In this document: positions 47,101 to 58,261 of the stretch, piece after piece
Position numbering within the stretch: the first letter of the stretch is position 1
Layout: every line of letters begins with the position of its first letter
Program-made: the position numbers and the translations under genes
NCBI RefSeq assembly: GCF_001577835.2
Contig: NC_029547.1
Span: forward strand, 62,429,110-62,493,109
Source of the DNA: Coturnix japonica
Lineage: Eukaryota; Chordata; Aves; Galliformes; Phasianidae
DNA length: 64,000 nucleotides
Direction of reading: 5' to 3'
The notes under the pieces: model-generated
Told to the model about the DNA's origin: nothing
What the model saw: the letters and a program-made list of their open reading frames with translations, nothing else
The model's database searches: none

Positions 47101-48297
47101 TGTGTTGCACTGAAAGGGACACAGAGATGGTGAATTACAGAATCACTCAGTCACTAAGGATAGAAAAGAAGGCCACTGACCCGTCAGCACCATGCCCACT
47201 AATTATATCCCTCAGAGCCACGTCTCCACATTTTTGGAACAGGTCTGGGGACTGTGACCCTGTGCGTTCAGCTGACCATCCAGGCACTGATTGGATAATG
47301 CTCTGAGCCCTGGGGACGGCTACTACCCCAGCTCCCAGACGTTCAGAGCGACCAGGAGGATCAGGGCAAGTGAGGATCCCTCAAAGCGAATCGCTTCCAA
47401 GGGGCTGAACACCCCTATGTGCGGCCTGACTGCACCGCCACACTCAGCACAAAGCGATTGAAGGGGAAAAGTGAAAGACACTAATCAAAAGCATAAGGAA
47501 AAAAAGCAAAAAGAAAACAACAAAACAAAAAACAAAAACACACACAACACAGTCCCTTTTAACGACCTCAAAACCGCCTTCCCGAAACAACCCCCAGTCA
47601 TTTGCTATTCAGATACATCAGATGCAGCTGACCAGCGAGAGAAACTACGAATTTCAGCGTCGGTTTCGCTAACAGAAAACCACAGGGAACTTCTCGAAAG
47701 TCTCTGCCACCCGCTGCGATCCGCGGTAACAACGATGCCCATCAGCTCAGCGGGGCCGAGCGCTGCCCGCCCTCCATGTGCAGCAGCACAACGCAGCGGG
47801 ACGCCACGTATCGGAACGCCGCACCGCGGGGCTCACCAAGCGGGGAGCCCCTCCAGAACCGAGCGCTGCTGGCGGCGGAGCCTGGGGCAAAGCGGGGGAT
47901 GCGCAGCGCTACCCGCGGGGCTGTAGGGCGCAGGAAGCGGGGCCGCTTCCCGAGCTGCAGGGGCCGCGCCCCCGGGAGGCTCCGGTGCTGCGCTGTCACT
48001 GCGGGGCGGGGAGCGGGACTTACCGAGCAGCGGGGACGGGTCGGGGCACAGCCCCGGCTGCGCTGAGTCCGGCCGGGTGCGGGGCTGCGCCGAGACGGGC
48101 CGGAGCTGCTCGGAGGGCGGCAGCGAGAGGTTGGCGGGCGGCGGGCGGCGCGGCGGCGGCTCGGGGCTGCGCGGCGGAGTGAGGGAGCTGCCCGCCAGGT
48201 AGTAGAGCAGCGTGGCCGAGAGGTGCAGGGCGCAGAAGGCGACGAGGAGGCGGCAAGCCCGCTGCAGCGAGGTGCCAGGCAGCGCCGGCTCCTTCAT
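32174..48297 (-). CDS. B4GALT1: Beta-1,4-galactosyltransferase 1
   Basis: This is a type II Golgi membrane enzyme that transfers galactose from UDP-Gal to terminal GlcNAc. Coding exons from 5' to 3' are 48024-48297, 40241-40476, 34737-34924, 33769-33891, 32589-32693 and 32174-32309. They total 1062 nt, giving 353 aa, with all introns GT-AG and phases consistent. Residues 1-16 are cytosolic and about 17-35 form the membrane anchor (LLVAFCALHLSATLLYYLA). The stem to about 90 is rich in Pro and Arg, with an NLS glycosylation sequon at 56-58. The catalytic domain has the metal-binding DVD at 202-204 and the acceptor-site WGWGGEDDD at 262-270. It is about 45 residues shorter than human, mostly in the stem. 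The start is fixed by an in-frame TAG 12 nt upstream. Intron 1 (7.5 kb) and intron 2 (5.3 kb) are large. Confidence 0.97.
37741..37770 (+). repeat. CA-rich simple repeat
   Basis: An imperfect (CA)n tract interrupted by G and A residues, in B4GALT1 intron 2. Confidence 0.75.
38606..38646 (+). repeat. A-rich tract ending in 21 consecutive A residues
   Basis: A CAAA-type stretch runs into an uninterrupted A run at 38626-38646 on the plus strand, giving a long T run in the B4GALT1 pre-mRNA. I see no SINE or processed pseudogene to its left that would explain it as a retroposed tail. Confidence 0.85.
43175..43353 (+). mobile_element. CR1 LINE 3' end (antisense in B4GALT1 intron 1)
   Basis: The plus strand shows the standard CR1 3' terminus: GGATGCCCTGTCCTTGGAGG, GGCAACCTGATCTAGTAAAT, then GGTCATTCTGTGATTCTGTG at the end. 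It is very similar to the copy in SMU1 intron 2, so it is young. Only about 180 bases remain. Confidence 0.93.
47135..47285 (-). mobile_element. Older CR1 3' fragment in B4GALT1 intron 1
   Basis: The plus strand has TTACAGAATCACTCAGTCAC, AGCACCATGCCCACTAATTA and CCACGTCTCCACATTTTTGG. In order and spacing these match the reverse complement of the 3' end of an older CR1 subfamily. It is diverged and short, and lies sense to B4GALT1. Confidence 0.75.
47498..47548 (+). repeat. A/C-rich low-complexity tract
   Basis: This is an irregular run of A with interspersed C, grading from AAAAAGC units into ACACAC. It lies at the edge of the B4GALT1 CpG island. Confidence 0.75.
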
Positions 48298-48560
48298 GCC
48301 GCCGCGCTAACCGGGACCGCCGCGCGCCCCGCGCCGCCGCCGGGGACGGGATGGGGTCGGGGCGGGGGCGGTGATGGCTCCGCCCGATGGGGGCGGCACC
48401 GGGCACCGCGCCCCGCCCGCACCCTCCGCCCCCGCGCATCCGCGATCCCCGCGGGGGGGCGGTGCTGCCCGGTGGGATCCATCGCCCGCTCCGGGCTCCG
48501 CGTGTGTTCTGCCGGTAACAGCGGCGGGGCTGCGGGGAGCGGCACCGGGGGACGCTGGGT
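47690..48560. promoter_or_regulatory. B4GALT1: CpG island and TATA-less promoter of B4GALT1
   Basis: The segment is extremely GC- and CpG-rich and spans the end of intron 1, exon 1 and the upstream flank. Upstream of the start codon are several GGGCGG or CCGCCC words (for example about 48365-48405), suitable for Sp1-type factors, and no TATA box. This fits a broadly expressed gene. Confidence 0.75.
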
Positions 48561-48624
48561 TGTATGTCAGGAAACGTGCACGGAGCAGCGATGCGTTGGC
48601 ACGGGCTGCACAGGGGCGCAGTGC

Positions 48625-48694
48625 GGTCACAGGAGGGTTGGAGATGGACTGGCTGTTCGTAGCCGTCTTTTCTAACCTTAGTGATTCTATGGAA
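48625..48694 (+). mobile_element. Probable CR1 3' terminal remnant upstream of B4GALT1
   Basis: GGAGGGTTGGAGATGGACTG followed by CTAACCTTAGTGATTCTATG resembles the last 60-70 bases of a CR1 (a gene-strand 'ggttggactag...tccaaccttagtgattctatg'). Only the tail remains. Confidence 0.6.
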
Positions 48695-48699
48695 GGCAG

Positions 48700-51600
48700 C
48701 AGGACGTGATCTCAGTGAAGCTGTGCTGACACAGGCAAAATAAAAAGAGAATGCCTGCTGCCATCAGCGAGTCATCGTGGAGACTGTGCCCGTCTTTAAA
48801 ACATGAAATGCTGTGCCATCCCCAGCAGCAATCTTGAATCTGTATGGTCTTCCCTGCTTGGGATAGAGGAGCTCTGTTTATCTCGCTCAGGTCTTGGGGT
48901 CTCCTTGCTTTTCCTGAGTGGCTCCTAATCACTGCTCGAAAGTGCCTCTGCATTTGTGCCAAGGAGAAACAGTCAAAGTGCATGACCACAGGCTTTTGAC
49001 TCCTCTGTTTTCTCTTTTCTTACACATTTCTTGTTCCTTCTGATACCTCCTGGAAGCCAGTCTGATAATTACTGTATTGGTTGAACCCGGTGTTGTCAGC
49101 ACCAAGATGATGAGGCAGCTGCCTAAGACACTAGTGCTGTCTGCTGGTGTTCTCAGCCGTCATTCAGCTAAGCACCTTCTCAAATGAGCAAGCCAGGCTT
49201 TCAAAGCCTGCAGGCCCTCTGGGCATCTCTTATGGACTGATCATCAGAAGGCAGCCCTGGCAACCTAACTGAGCAGAGAAACCATTTTTCAACACTTACA
49301 GGTCAGTCCGGAGTTTCCACGCTCCGCTGCTATCAGCAAATACCGGATGCCTGCTTGTGAAATTTGTCTTTCATTTCTTTCCTGTTTGACATGGGTACTT
49401 GTAGGGAATGTTCCTGCAGTGCAATGACAGACCTCAACTGTGATTCAGGGCAGAGTTAGTTTGATTTCCCGTAATGCTTTAAATATGTCGTGCCTTAAGT
49501 TTAGCAAGCACAAGGAAAGAAGTCACAGCGTGCTGCTGGGTGCTAATGTCACCAAGTCAGGAAATGCTTAACCATGTAATTCCACATAATTGTGCTGCAG
49601 TAGCCTATACCACTGTATTTCCTCAATACGACTGTATTGCTCTTGCTGAATGTGGCTTTGGAAGCAGGGCAAGGATTAAAGATGAAAAAATTACTCTGTA
49701 ACAGCCAGAGATCATTTCTATTATGCAGAGATGCAGGCGTGCCCTCATGAGCGTATGAGTAAATATGAGTATATATAGGCAAGTACGTAATGGCACACCT
49801 TCTTTTTTAGCACAGAGATAAGATGTTCTAACGAACCGGAGAATAAGGAAATGGAATTGCATTCTTTACAAGAAAAATGTGTGCATGCATACACACCCCT
49901 AGGTGCTCCTACGCACCAACGCTTCTGCCCTCTCCGGCTCACAGTGGCTTTTTCTACCTCAGCACAGCATAATAAAAGTCCTCTGAGCTCTCACTTTGCC
50001 ACATCACCAAATCAGCTTCCAGCTCCCTGGCTTCACTGGAGCGGTGATGCTCTTTTCTGGTGAAGGTTGATTTTCAGCGTTACTTCCCTGTACAAAATCC
50101 ACCGTGCCTAATGACTTCTAAGTTTGATTCTTATCAGAGTCGGCAGTTTGAAGAAGGCATTGTAAACATCCAAAATGAGTGCTGAAGCAGGCCACTAGGA
50201 TGCCACTGAATGAAAGTTCACTGAAGGGTGTTTGCAGGCAGGCAGGAAATTATGAGGAGGACGGAGAGTACAGAGGGAGATTACAGGCAATTTAGTGATG
50301 AGATTCACTAGGTCAGATTGATGGTTGGATTTATAGGACTGGCACCTTCCTTCCTGCATGCTCCCAGGGCAGGGCAGGGCAGAGCATGTCTGGGTGCCCC
50401 TCAGGAACAGCAGTGTGGAGCCCTGCTGCTGTGACCCAACTCCTCATGGCTGCGGCTGTGTGGGCTGCAGAGCTGCTCTGCTGCAGGGCAGGGAGGGGGC
50501 TGGGAAGAGCTGAGCTTGGCTGAGGGACAGGCAAGGCAGACAGACAGCGAAGGGGCAAGGTGCACAGGTGTGGAAAGCAACATCCAGCTGCCCTTCGCTG
50601 GAAGCCCAGAAGAGTCAAATCAGGGCCTTTCTTGTCATCCATTAATTGCAGTCTCCTGCACTATTAACCTGGATGGCTCCTTTAGCTGGGCTGTTTGTAG
50701 AGTCAGGCACCATGGCTGGGTCTGGTGCAACCAAAATACATTTAACAGGGCTCGTGAAAACCTGGCTGCAAATCCAGCCCAGATTGGGTCACTGCTGCAC
50801 TTGCACAGCTCCTCATCAGGCTTGTCTTCTGTTTCAGTTGGCTGGTGCTGTAGTACTTCCCAGAGCATACAGCCCCAATTGCATGTTACAGCAGTCCAAA
50901 TGTAAATTCATTACAAGGATACTTGTCATTTTCACTAGTGAATTTCTTGTTTATCCACTGTGCCAGCTCCTGTGACAGAGGGCAGCGAGTGAAGCATTGT
51001 CCAGAGGTGCCAAGACCTGACCACACCACTGAGTGCCTTATTTTCTGGAGCATTATATGGGATGTAGTTTGGTACCACTGTTGACTTCAGTTTGCCAAGC
51101 AGTTTCACAGAGGAGAAATGTTGCATTAGTGCCTGGATCCTCAAAAATAAGCTGTTTGCAGTGCTTACAGCTCTTCTCTAATCCATCAGTATGGATGTAG
51201 ATGTCTGTAGTGTGAAGACAGTGATAAGAAATAGATCTGAATCAACTGAGAATGTTGCTGCCTCAGCATAAGTGACTGCAAATGGCAAAGTTCTCTCTGC
51301 ACCTCTGAAGAGGAACAGAAACCAAAAGCTGCAGGAATGACTGGGAGAAACAGAACGGTTTTCACTGTGGGTGACAATGCCCTCCTGTCTGATGCTATGT
51401 GAGGTGGCTGCCTCTGAGTGTTTGTGGGTACATACCCAAGGATTTGGACACACATCCCTCATGTGGGATGATGGGCAAAAGGAAGGTCAGCACCACCTCT
51501 AAGCTGCTGAGGAACTGCAGGAAAACTGCAAATCCCCTGAGCAAATCTAGCCTCCTTGGGTAGTCGTTCCATGACACAGGGGTATCCCAACGAAGCAGGA

Positions 51601-54227
51601 CCAAGAGCAGATCAGGTGTGAGCCACAGCCCCTTCTGACCAGCTGTGGCTATTCCGGTGCTCAGCCAAAGCAGATGAAAATGTTCACTAATGGATGCTGT
51701 CCCCAGCCTGCCTCTTCCCCATGCCTATACCTCTGAGGCTTGGTGGGAATTCTAAAGATGAAGGTGACTGCAGTGCTTTCTTTCTTCTTTTTAACTTTCT
51801 GCCTGGAGTGATGGGGGTATGTGATGTGTACCCCAGCATGGGCTGCAAGAACAGGGCAGCCCTCAGCCCCCAGGCTGACACTTTAGCGCTGGTGGGTCCC
51901 CAGCATTTGCTGGAGGTAAGTATGCAAAAGCACCAGGGGGAGTAGCAGGACAGGATTTAAAACACCATGAGTGAGGCAGAGCAGTATGTGAGAGCAGATG
52001 TGAAGGCAACAGATAACAGAAAGGAGCTGGCAGGTGCTGGGCACAGCAGTGACAGTGCTGGTAACAGCACCAAGGCCACACTGCTGATAAGGCCACTGCA
52101 CAGATCTGGAGCAAGAGTGACATGATGCAGTCTGGCTCAGTCTCCCATTCCCTGCTAGATGGAAGACCTGTAAGCTGCACTGTGGTCCCCCAGAAAATAC
52201 AAGTGTGATACAAATCACAGCACCATGACTGATGCTCTGCAACAAAGCTGGGGACAGCAGAAGGGGATCCCACCAAAATAAATGCAGCACGGAGGAGGAG
52301 GATTAAGTGCATGACTGTCTGTGTAGATGGAGCTGTGTGGACAATGCTGGGGCATGCAACCAATGGGAACATCCTGGCCACCTAAAGGAAAGACTTCCTT
52401 CTTTAGCTTGAGGGGACAGTTGGTGGGACTTTTGTCAGAGGCTTCAAGCACGCACTTGAAAGCAAAATTGAAAGAGGTGTGAGAGGCCTCTGAGAGTTGG
52501 TTTCCTCTGAGAGCCTGTGAGGGTGGTTTCCCATTTGTCACACCTCTAGGTGTCATTTCAGCTCACCATGTGAAGATCACAGCATCTGAACACTGCTGAG
52601 AAACCAAGTGGAGAAAGATCAAGCGTCACGTTGGCCAGCAGCGCTGCAGAACCTGTTGCTTGTTGGCACAGGAGGGATGTGGGTGCCTATTCCATGAGAA
52701 GGGTGAGGCAGAGAAGGCAGCATACCCAAGCTGCACAGCCCAGCCCATCATTCCTGCACTGCTCATGGTGCAACCCCAGGAACCAGGCCATGCTTGGGAC
52801 AGGCAATGCAGTGTACAGGCAAGGGGGCTGACAGGGGCCTTGGGGTCAAAGTCTAGCAGTTTTTTTGTCAGTAAATACCTCAGAGAAAACTATGAAGGCC
52901 CCAGACAGCCTTCGTGCAGGGCATTGCTGAGTGGGAGCAGCTCATAGGACACAGCACTGAGTCATCCTCCTGTTTAGTGTTGGCTGGCAGCAGGTTGCCC
53001 AGCTGGGGTGTGATGAGATTAATCATTGTGTGCCAGAATGTGAGAGCTTCTGGCTTCATCAGACCCATCTGTACTGGTGAAAGGATGCCCTGGGACCTTG
53101 CTGGGCAGCCTTCAACATATCAGGGCTGTCCCCACTGCTTGTCACAATGCCTGTTGCTTTGTGCAATCTACATCAAGGATGTAGATCTCACACCTTCCTG
53201 CTATTCAGGTTTCTCACCCTTCTGGGGAAGGCTGGTTCCTGATGCCCAGTGTGAACTTCTGTGGTCAGGAGTTTGTTCATGTGGCTTTCACTGTATGATT
53301 TGCAGCAGCCAAGAAGACACTGGTTCCACCAACTTAGATAAGACTCCTTCCCTTAGTTGTAGGCTGCTGGCAGATCTCCCCTTTACCAGACTGAAAAACC
53401 CCTCTAGCACCTTGGGAATGACTGCTAACGCAGTTAAATATTTACTTTACTTGTAGGATTTTCCAAGCAGAATAGTAATAAGCGTCAAGTGTTATTGAAC
53501 TGTGTAAACAGGGAATGTAATCCATGTGCACAGCTATCTAAGTAGAGCAGAGGTATGTTCTGAAAGGGAAATGTTAAAGCTCTGGCCAGTCCATGCTGAG
53601 CCATGCCTGTCTGACCATGAGGGATGTTTGCTGAGCCACTCCTGCTGATTTCTACTGTCCAGGGCCAGCAAGAACCATGCTAAGACTCAGGTAAGACTAT
53701 GGGGAATAAAGGTCCTGAATGTGGTGTGTCTGTCTCTACAGCAAGTGCCTGTGAGTATGCTGTATGAGTCTGCAGCTCTTCCAGCCTGCTTGTGGTTTCT
53801 GTAGGACACTGGCCCTTGCACAAAGAGCACCTCCTACCCCCTGCAAGAGTGAAGAAGACCCCGTCACTGCTGGCCCAGACTTAATCTGGCCAGGTCTGTC
53901 CCAAAGGAGTTCTAATCAAAACTGCTTTTCAGCTGTGATTCTGACTTTCTGTCCAGCAATTCTCTTTTCCATCCTTCAACCTTTATGGAATATTGATTCC
54001 ATTGTGGAAAGCATTGGTGGATGTAGTAAATTGTCTTCTCAGAGGCAGTGAGGATGCTCACATGGAAAGACTGATGTTGGGCATCATCCTCAAAGGTGAA
54101 GCAGCCAGGTCTTTTGGAATGGAGGTCCTTACTCAAAAGTCCCTCAGTGGCACAGCCTCCTAGATCAGCCCCAACTTTTGCACTTTGCACATGAAGTATC
54201 CCAATCTAAATGGAGACCCGTGTGGTG
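48700..54227. other. Intergenic region between B4GALT1 and SPINK4
   Basis: This is about 5.5 kb with the two genes divergent on either side. No gene, RNA or clear repeat was recognised. The longest plus-strand open frame (52914-53456, 180 codons) has no motif I know. Regulatory elements for either gene could lie here. Confidence 0.6.
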
Positions 54228-54475
54228 TAGGAATCACAGAACCATAGAATATCTCAAGTTTGTAAGGGATCTGCAAGGATCATGAGGTCCAACTCCAGGC
54301 TCCACATGGGACCACCCAAAATCCAAACCCTATGTCTGAGAGCGTTGCTCAAGCTCTCCTCGAGCCCCAGCAGTGCTGCCCTCTAGGGCACAGCCTTTCC
54401 CTTACCCCCACCTGACCCTCCTCTGATGCAGCTCTGTGCTGTTCCCTCTGGTTCTGTCACTGTCACCAGAAAATG
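54228..54475 (-). mobile_element. CR1 LINE 3' fragment just upstream of SPINK4
   Basis: The plus strand starts AATCACAGAACCATAGAATA, continues TCCAACTCCAGGCTCCACAT, and ends near TCTGTCACTGTCACCAGAAA. This is the reverse complement of an older CR1 subfamily 3' region. It ends about 260 bases before the SPINK4 TATA box, so it forms part of the upstream promoter region. Confidence 0.88.
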
Positions 54476-54733
54476 AGGAATGGCAGCTACAAAGCTGGAG
54501 GGTCGGCTTGGGGGTAATGTGCACAGAGGGAGGCTGTCTGGTTTGGAGAGGAGAGCAGTATTGCTCAGCCTGCACCATGGGTCAAAGAGATTTTATAGCA
54601 GCCTCCAGTGGCAGCACCTGGAGCTGGCAGGCTGTCATTCATCACTGCGTGCACAGCCTGTCTGTTCCCAGAGCAGGTCAAACTGCTCAAAATGCTGCTT
54701 TTCCCAGCACCGAGATTAGCTGCTGCCCTCTGC

Positions 54734-54740
54734 TATAAAG
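54734..54740 (+). promoter_or_regulatory. SPINK4: SPINK4 TATA box
   Basis: TATAAAG lies 47 bases upstream of the start codon, so transcription should begin near 54762-54770 with a 5' UTR of only about 10-20 bases. An AGGTCAAA word at about 54676 resembles a nuclear-receptor half site, which is only suggestive. Confidence 0.75.
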
Positions 54741-54780
54741 GCTGCTGTGAGCAGAGTGAGGTGCACGAGTGTATGCTCCT

Positions 54781-57633
54781 ATGCCAGCCATGCCCACAAA
54801 GAAGCTGATGGTGCTGGTGCTGATGCTGGTAGCTCTAGGTGCTGCCAATGGTAAGTCTGCTCTGTGGTGTTGGGCTGGGAGGTGTGGAGGGACTGAGAGT
54901 GGGGAGGAGGGCAGAAAGAAGTAGGGTCTCTGTTATGGAGAAGAGGTTAGGGGGCTAAGGCAGCACAGCAGCAGCATGGTGGGGTGCAGAGAAGGACAGG
55001 AGCACACACATTCTACACTATTTGGGATGTGCCTGTGATGCATTTGATGCTCAGTGGAGCTCCCAGCCCAGAGTCCAGGAGAGAGGGCTGTGGGAAGGGA
55101 CTCAGTGATAGGTACAGGCATTCCCACCCTTGTCCCTCTGTCACTACCCCACACTCCTGCCAACAGTTCTCTCTGGAAAGGTTGGTCACAATTGCCACTT
55201 ATTCTTCCCCCTGCTGAACTCTTTGGATCTCTGCTCTGTTTCAGGGGCAGAACTGGAAGAGGGGAAGAGCCTGAGAAGGGTAAGATATTTCCATTTGCTG
55301 TTGTTAGTGGCTTCAGATCCTATTAGGCTGCCTCAATGCTTGGCATGACTGGGAGAAAAGCTGTCCATAGAAAATGCACCACCTCTGTGGGTCTCAGTGC
55401 TCTCAGCCCAGTACTAGCCCTGTGCAGTGAGTTCCACAGTGAGGCACATTGCCTCTTCCTGCTCTGCCCTAAGGGGCAGTGGGATCCTCATAGCCACTGT
55501 GCAGTCAGCTCTAGCCACGCTTGCTGCTACCCAGGCACCGTGGGTGGAAGGTGGGAGCTACTGGCACTGAAGCATTCACTGTGGTTTCTCCTTTCTAGCC
55601 AACATGTGGAGAGATGGCTGAACTGCAGGCCTGCCCCCTGCTGCACTTGCCGGTCTGTGGGAGCGATGGGAACACCTATGCCAATGAGTGCTTGCTCTGT
55701 GTGCAGAAAATGTAAGCTCACATCTGGGCACAGGTCTAATTTTAGCTATATAAATGCATGTGCTTGTCAAACACCGTGGGAAAACCACAGCCCACAGGAA
55801 GGACACAAGATCTTGACTGTGAGGTAGAAGAGGGCTTTTGGCATCCTCTTGAGCCTGGCTCTGCAACCCTCAGCTTTAACACCCTGTGATAGCAGTGCCC
55901 AAGAATAGGCATGGGAATGCCCCTAGCCCTTGCAGGTGCCAGCCCCTTCCTTGGCATCATGTTTAGGGACAGCACAGCTGCAAACTTCAGTATTCATTCA
56001 CTGTGTTGACAGAGTACTGACCCCACAGAAGGGAGCAATATTTATCCATTGGAGCAGCTTGCTAGATCATGCATCATAGGGTGTCAGGTACAAAATGTGG
56101 GGTCAAGAGTCACAGACAGATGATCTTCCAACAAAAGAACAAGCAACAAACAAGGTGCTCTGCAGAGGATGAGAGAAGGTCCCCAGTCTGTACTGTCTAT
56201 GAATGAATAGTCACAGAACTATACAGTGGTTCGGGTTGGTAGGGACCTTAAAGATCATCCAGTTCCAATCACCTGCCTTGGTCAGGGATGCCTGCACCTA
56301 GACAAGGTTGCTCAAAGCCCCTGGCCTTAAATGCCTTCAGGGATGTGGCATCCACAGCTACTCTGCATAGTTGTTCCATTGCCTCACCACCAACTGGTAC
56401 TGTACTGGAAGACCACTTTAAAGTCTCCCAGAGCCTTCTACAGGCTGAACAAGCCCAGTTCTCCAGTGTATCTTCATAAGATGGGTTTTCCAGCCCTCTG
56501 ATCATAACTGCAGCCCTCCTCTGGACCTCCTCTAACATGTCCATGTTTTTTCTCAAACTGGAGAAGGGAGATTTGGATGCAGATGTTTAGAAAGGTGCAC
56601 TGGGTGGCTAGTATGGACAGGCAAATAGCACCAGTAAATCCTCTCAGTGGAGCTCTGTGAGTGCAGATGCCCAGTTATCCACATCACGGTTCCTTTGGCA
56701 GAGCTCCACCACAAAGGGACCAGTTGGAGGAGTAGGGCAACAGGGACATCACAGTGTTCAGAAGGGAAAAGCATGAGGGTTGCTTTGGGGCAGGACCAGA
56801 CTGATCTTGTGCAGGCTGGGAAGTGATGGGCTGAGTGAAGATCAGGCTGAATGCAGGTCAGCAGGTGCTTGCATTGCAAAGAACGTGAGCTGTAGGAAAG
56901 GACAACCAGCTTGCATGGGAAGCTGCTGCCACCTCTGCAGGGTGCTGGGCACTGGGGCTGCTGCGTGCCACTGGGATATCTGTCTCCTGGGGTGTGGGGA
57001 AACTGCAGAGGGTCCACAAACAGCTGCAGGCCTGGATCTATGAGGAGCTGTGTAGGAACTATGTCCAGATTCTGGCAGCTCTTGGAGTGGGAGGCTGAGG
57101 AGTTCCAGCAGCAGCCTATGGCCACAAAGGGAAAGGATGGAGCCATGCCCCTCTTGTTGGAAGCTGCTGCTACAACACAGGGCAACGGCCACAAACACAG
57201 TCCCAGAAGGGTTCAGATGGGACACAGGGGACAGCCCTTCCTTTGTCAGGAGGGTGATGAACCAGGGAGGGAGGGGTCTTCATCTTCGGAGAGGTTGAGA
57301 GGGCTTGGGCAAAGCTTCAGCGCTCACATTGCAAACCAGGTGAGATGAAATAATCTCTAGTCATGGTGGGACATGTACCACACACAGGGAAGAGACCTCT
57401 GCAGGCCAGCGTGCCTTGCAGTCATCTCACCTCTTTTCAAAGGGACAATGAGCAAGTGGTTTTAGAAAGGTCAGCTTCATTCCATGGGCCAAATGAGGCC
57501 AAGAGTGAGTCTGGGAACACTTTTGTTTTTATTTATTTATTTATTTATTCTTTACTCTGTTTTTCTACATTATCCTAGGAAAACCAGGCAAGATATCCAG
57601 ATTTTGAATGATGGGGAGTGTCAAGATATCTGA
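54781..57633 (+). CDS. SPINK4: SPINK4, secreted Kazal-type protein
   Basis: SPINK4 is a small secreted protein of the serine protease inhibitor Kazal family, made by mucus-secreting gut cells in mammals. Coding exons are 54781-54850, 55245-55279, 55599-55711 and 57579-57633, giving 90 aa (human 86), with GT-AG introns and phases that fit. Residues 1-24 or so form a signal peptide ([18 protein letters not shown]). The Kazal domain, residues 36-90, has six Cys with gaps of 8, 7, 10, 2 and 17 residues and the core [13 protein letters not shown]. The C-terminal [15 protein letters not shown] is close to human SPINK4. The residue at the predicted P1 site (second after Cys2) is Leu. A second in-frame ATG at codon 4 could also start translation. 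Intron 3 contains a CR1. Confidence 0.93.
56213..56560 (-). mobile_element. CR1 LINE 3' fragment in SPINK4 intron 3
   Basis: On the minus strand it encodes CR1 ORF2 remnants ([18 protein letters not shown]) followed by the CR1 3' UTR. On the plus strand it begins at CACAGAACTATACAGTGGTT. It is antisense to SPINK4 and moderately diverged. Confidence 0.9.
57526..57549 (+). repeat. (TTTA)n microsatellite beside the SPINK4 last-exon acceptor
   Basis: About five TTTA units end 29 bases before the final SPINK4 exon, inside the region where the branch point and pyrimidine tract would lie. Confidence 0.85.
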
Positions 57634-57737
57634 GCCTTCTGGTGCCTTTCCAGTGGCTTTCCTGAGCCTGCAAACAGGTGATTGATTGATGCTGTATGAT
57701 CCGTGTGCCTCACACATTTCAGTCAGTGATGGTAAAT

Positions 57738-57743
57738 AATAAA
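57738..57743 (+). terminator. SPINK4: SPINK4 poly(A) signal AATAAA
   Basis: This canonical signal is about 105 bases after the TGA, so the SPINK4 3' UTR is short (about 130 bases), as usual for this gene family. Confidence 0.8.
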
Positions 57744-57759
57744 ACTGCATACACAATCT

Positions 57760-58261
57760 TATTTCAGCTACATTATTTTATGCCAGGCTGGGGGAAAAAG
57801 CACAAGCCAGTTTCCACAAAGAGCTACTAAAAGAGTGTAGTCAAAACATTCGTTTCCAATCTGTATCACAAAGTAGGCTCTGCACATTGTGGACAGTACA
57901 TTTCTCCCTTGTTCCTGGGAAAAATGTGGGAGCAGAAGAAACAGACACAGCTTTGAGACCCTGGTGAAGGAGATGCTGTACAAACACAGATTTTCCGAAG
58001 GAGGCAATTTAGCAAAGGTACAGTTTCTCTGGTGTGGGAGGTGGGAGGTGATGGCCTTCTCTCCAGCTCCCTAGAAACCACCTTCACATCCAGAGCTGGC
58101 GCTAGTGGAAAATAGCAACATTCACACTTCTCGTATCATTTAGTTTTTCACATGAGACTGCTCCATAAAGAAATCAGCCCAGGTGCACCAGAAGAGCAGA
58201 GTGGAGATTCTGAATTTCAGAAAGCCTGAATCTCTGGTGGGTCTTCTCAAAACAGACCTGA
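57760..58261. other. Spacer downstream of SPINK4
   Basis: I see no gene or repeat in this half kilobase between the SPINK4 mRNA end and the next CR1. Confidence 0.55.

Larger units (their letters stand above)
40477..48023 (-). other. B4GALT1: B4GALT1 intron 1
   Basis: This 7.5-kb intron carries two CR1 fragments (43175-43353 and 47135-47285) and an A/C-rich low-complexity patch at about 47498-47548. Plus-strand open frames of 224 codons (40560-41234) and 239 codons (44923-45642) resemble no known protein. The first 300 bases after exon 1 belong to the CpG island. Confidence 0.7.

Noticed and set aside
52914-53456. 180-codon plus-strand open frame between B4GALT1 and SPINK4
   Set aside because: Cys-rich in places but with no regular spacing or known domain, and no splice or promoter support.
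56553-57194. 213-codon minus-strand open frame in SPINK4 intron 3
   Set aside because: No resemblance to a known protein; partly adjoins a CR1 and lies antisense in an intron.
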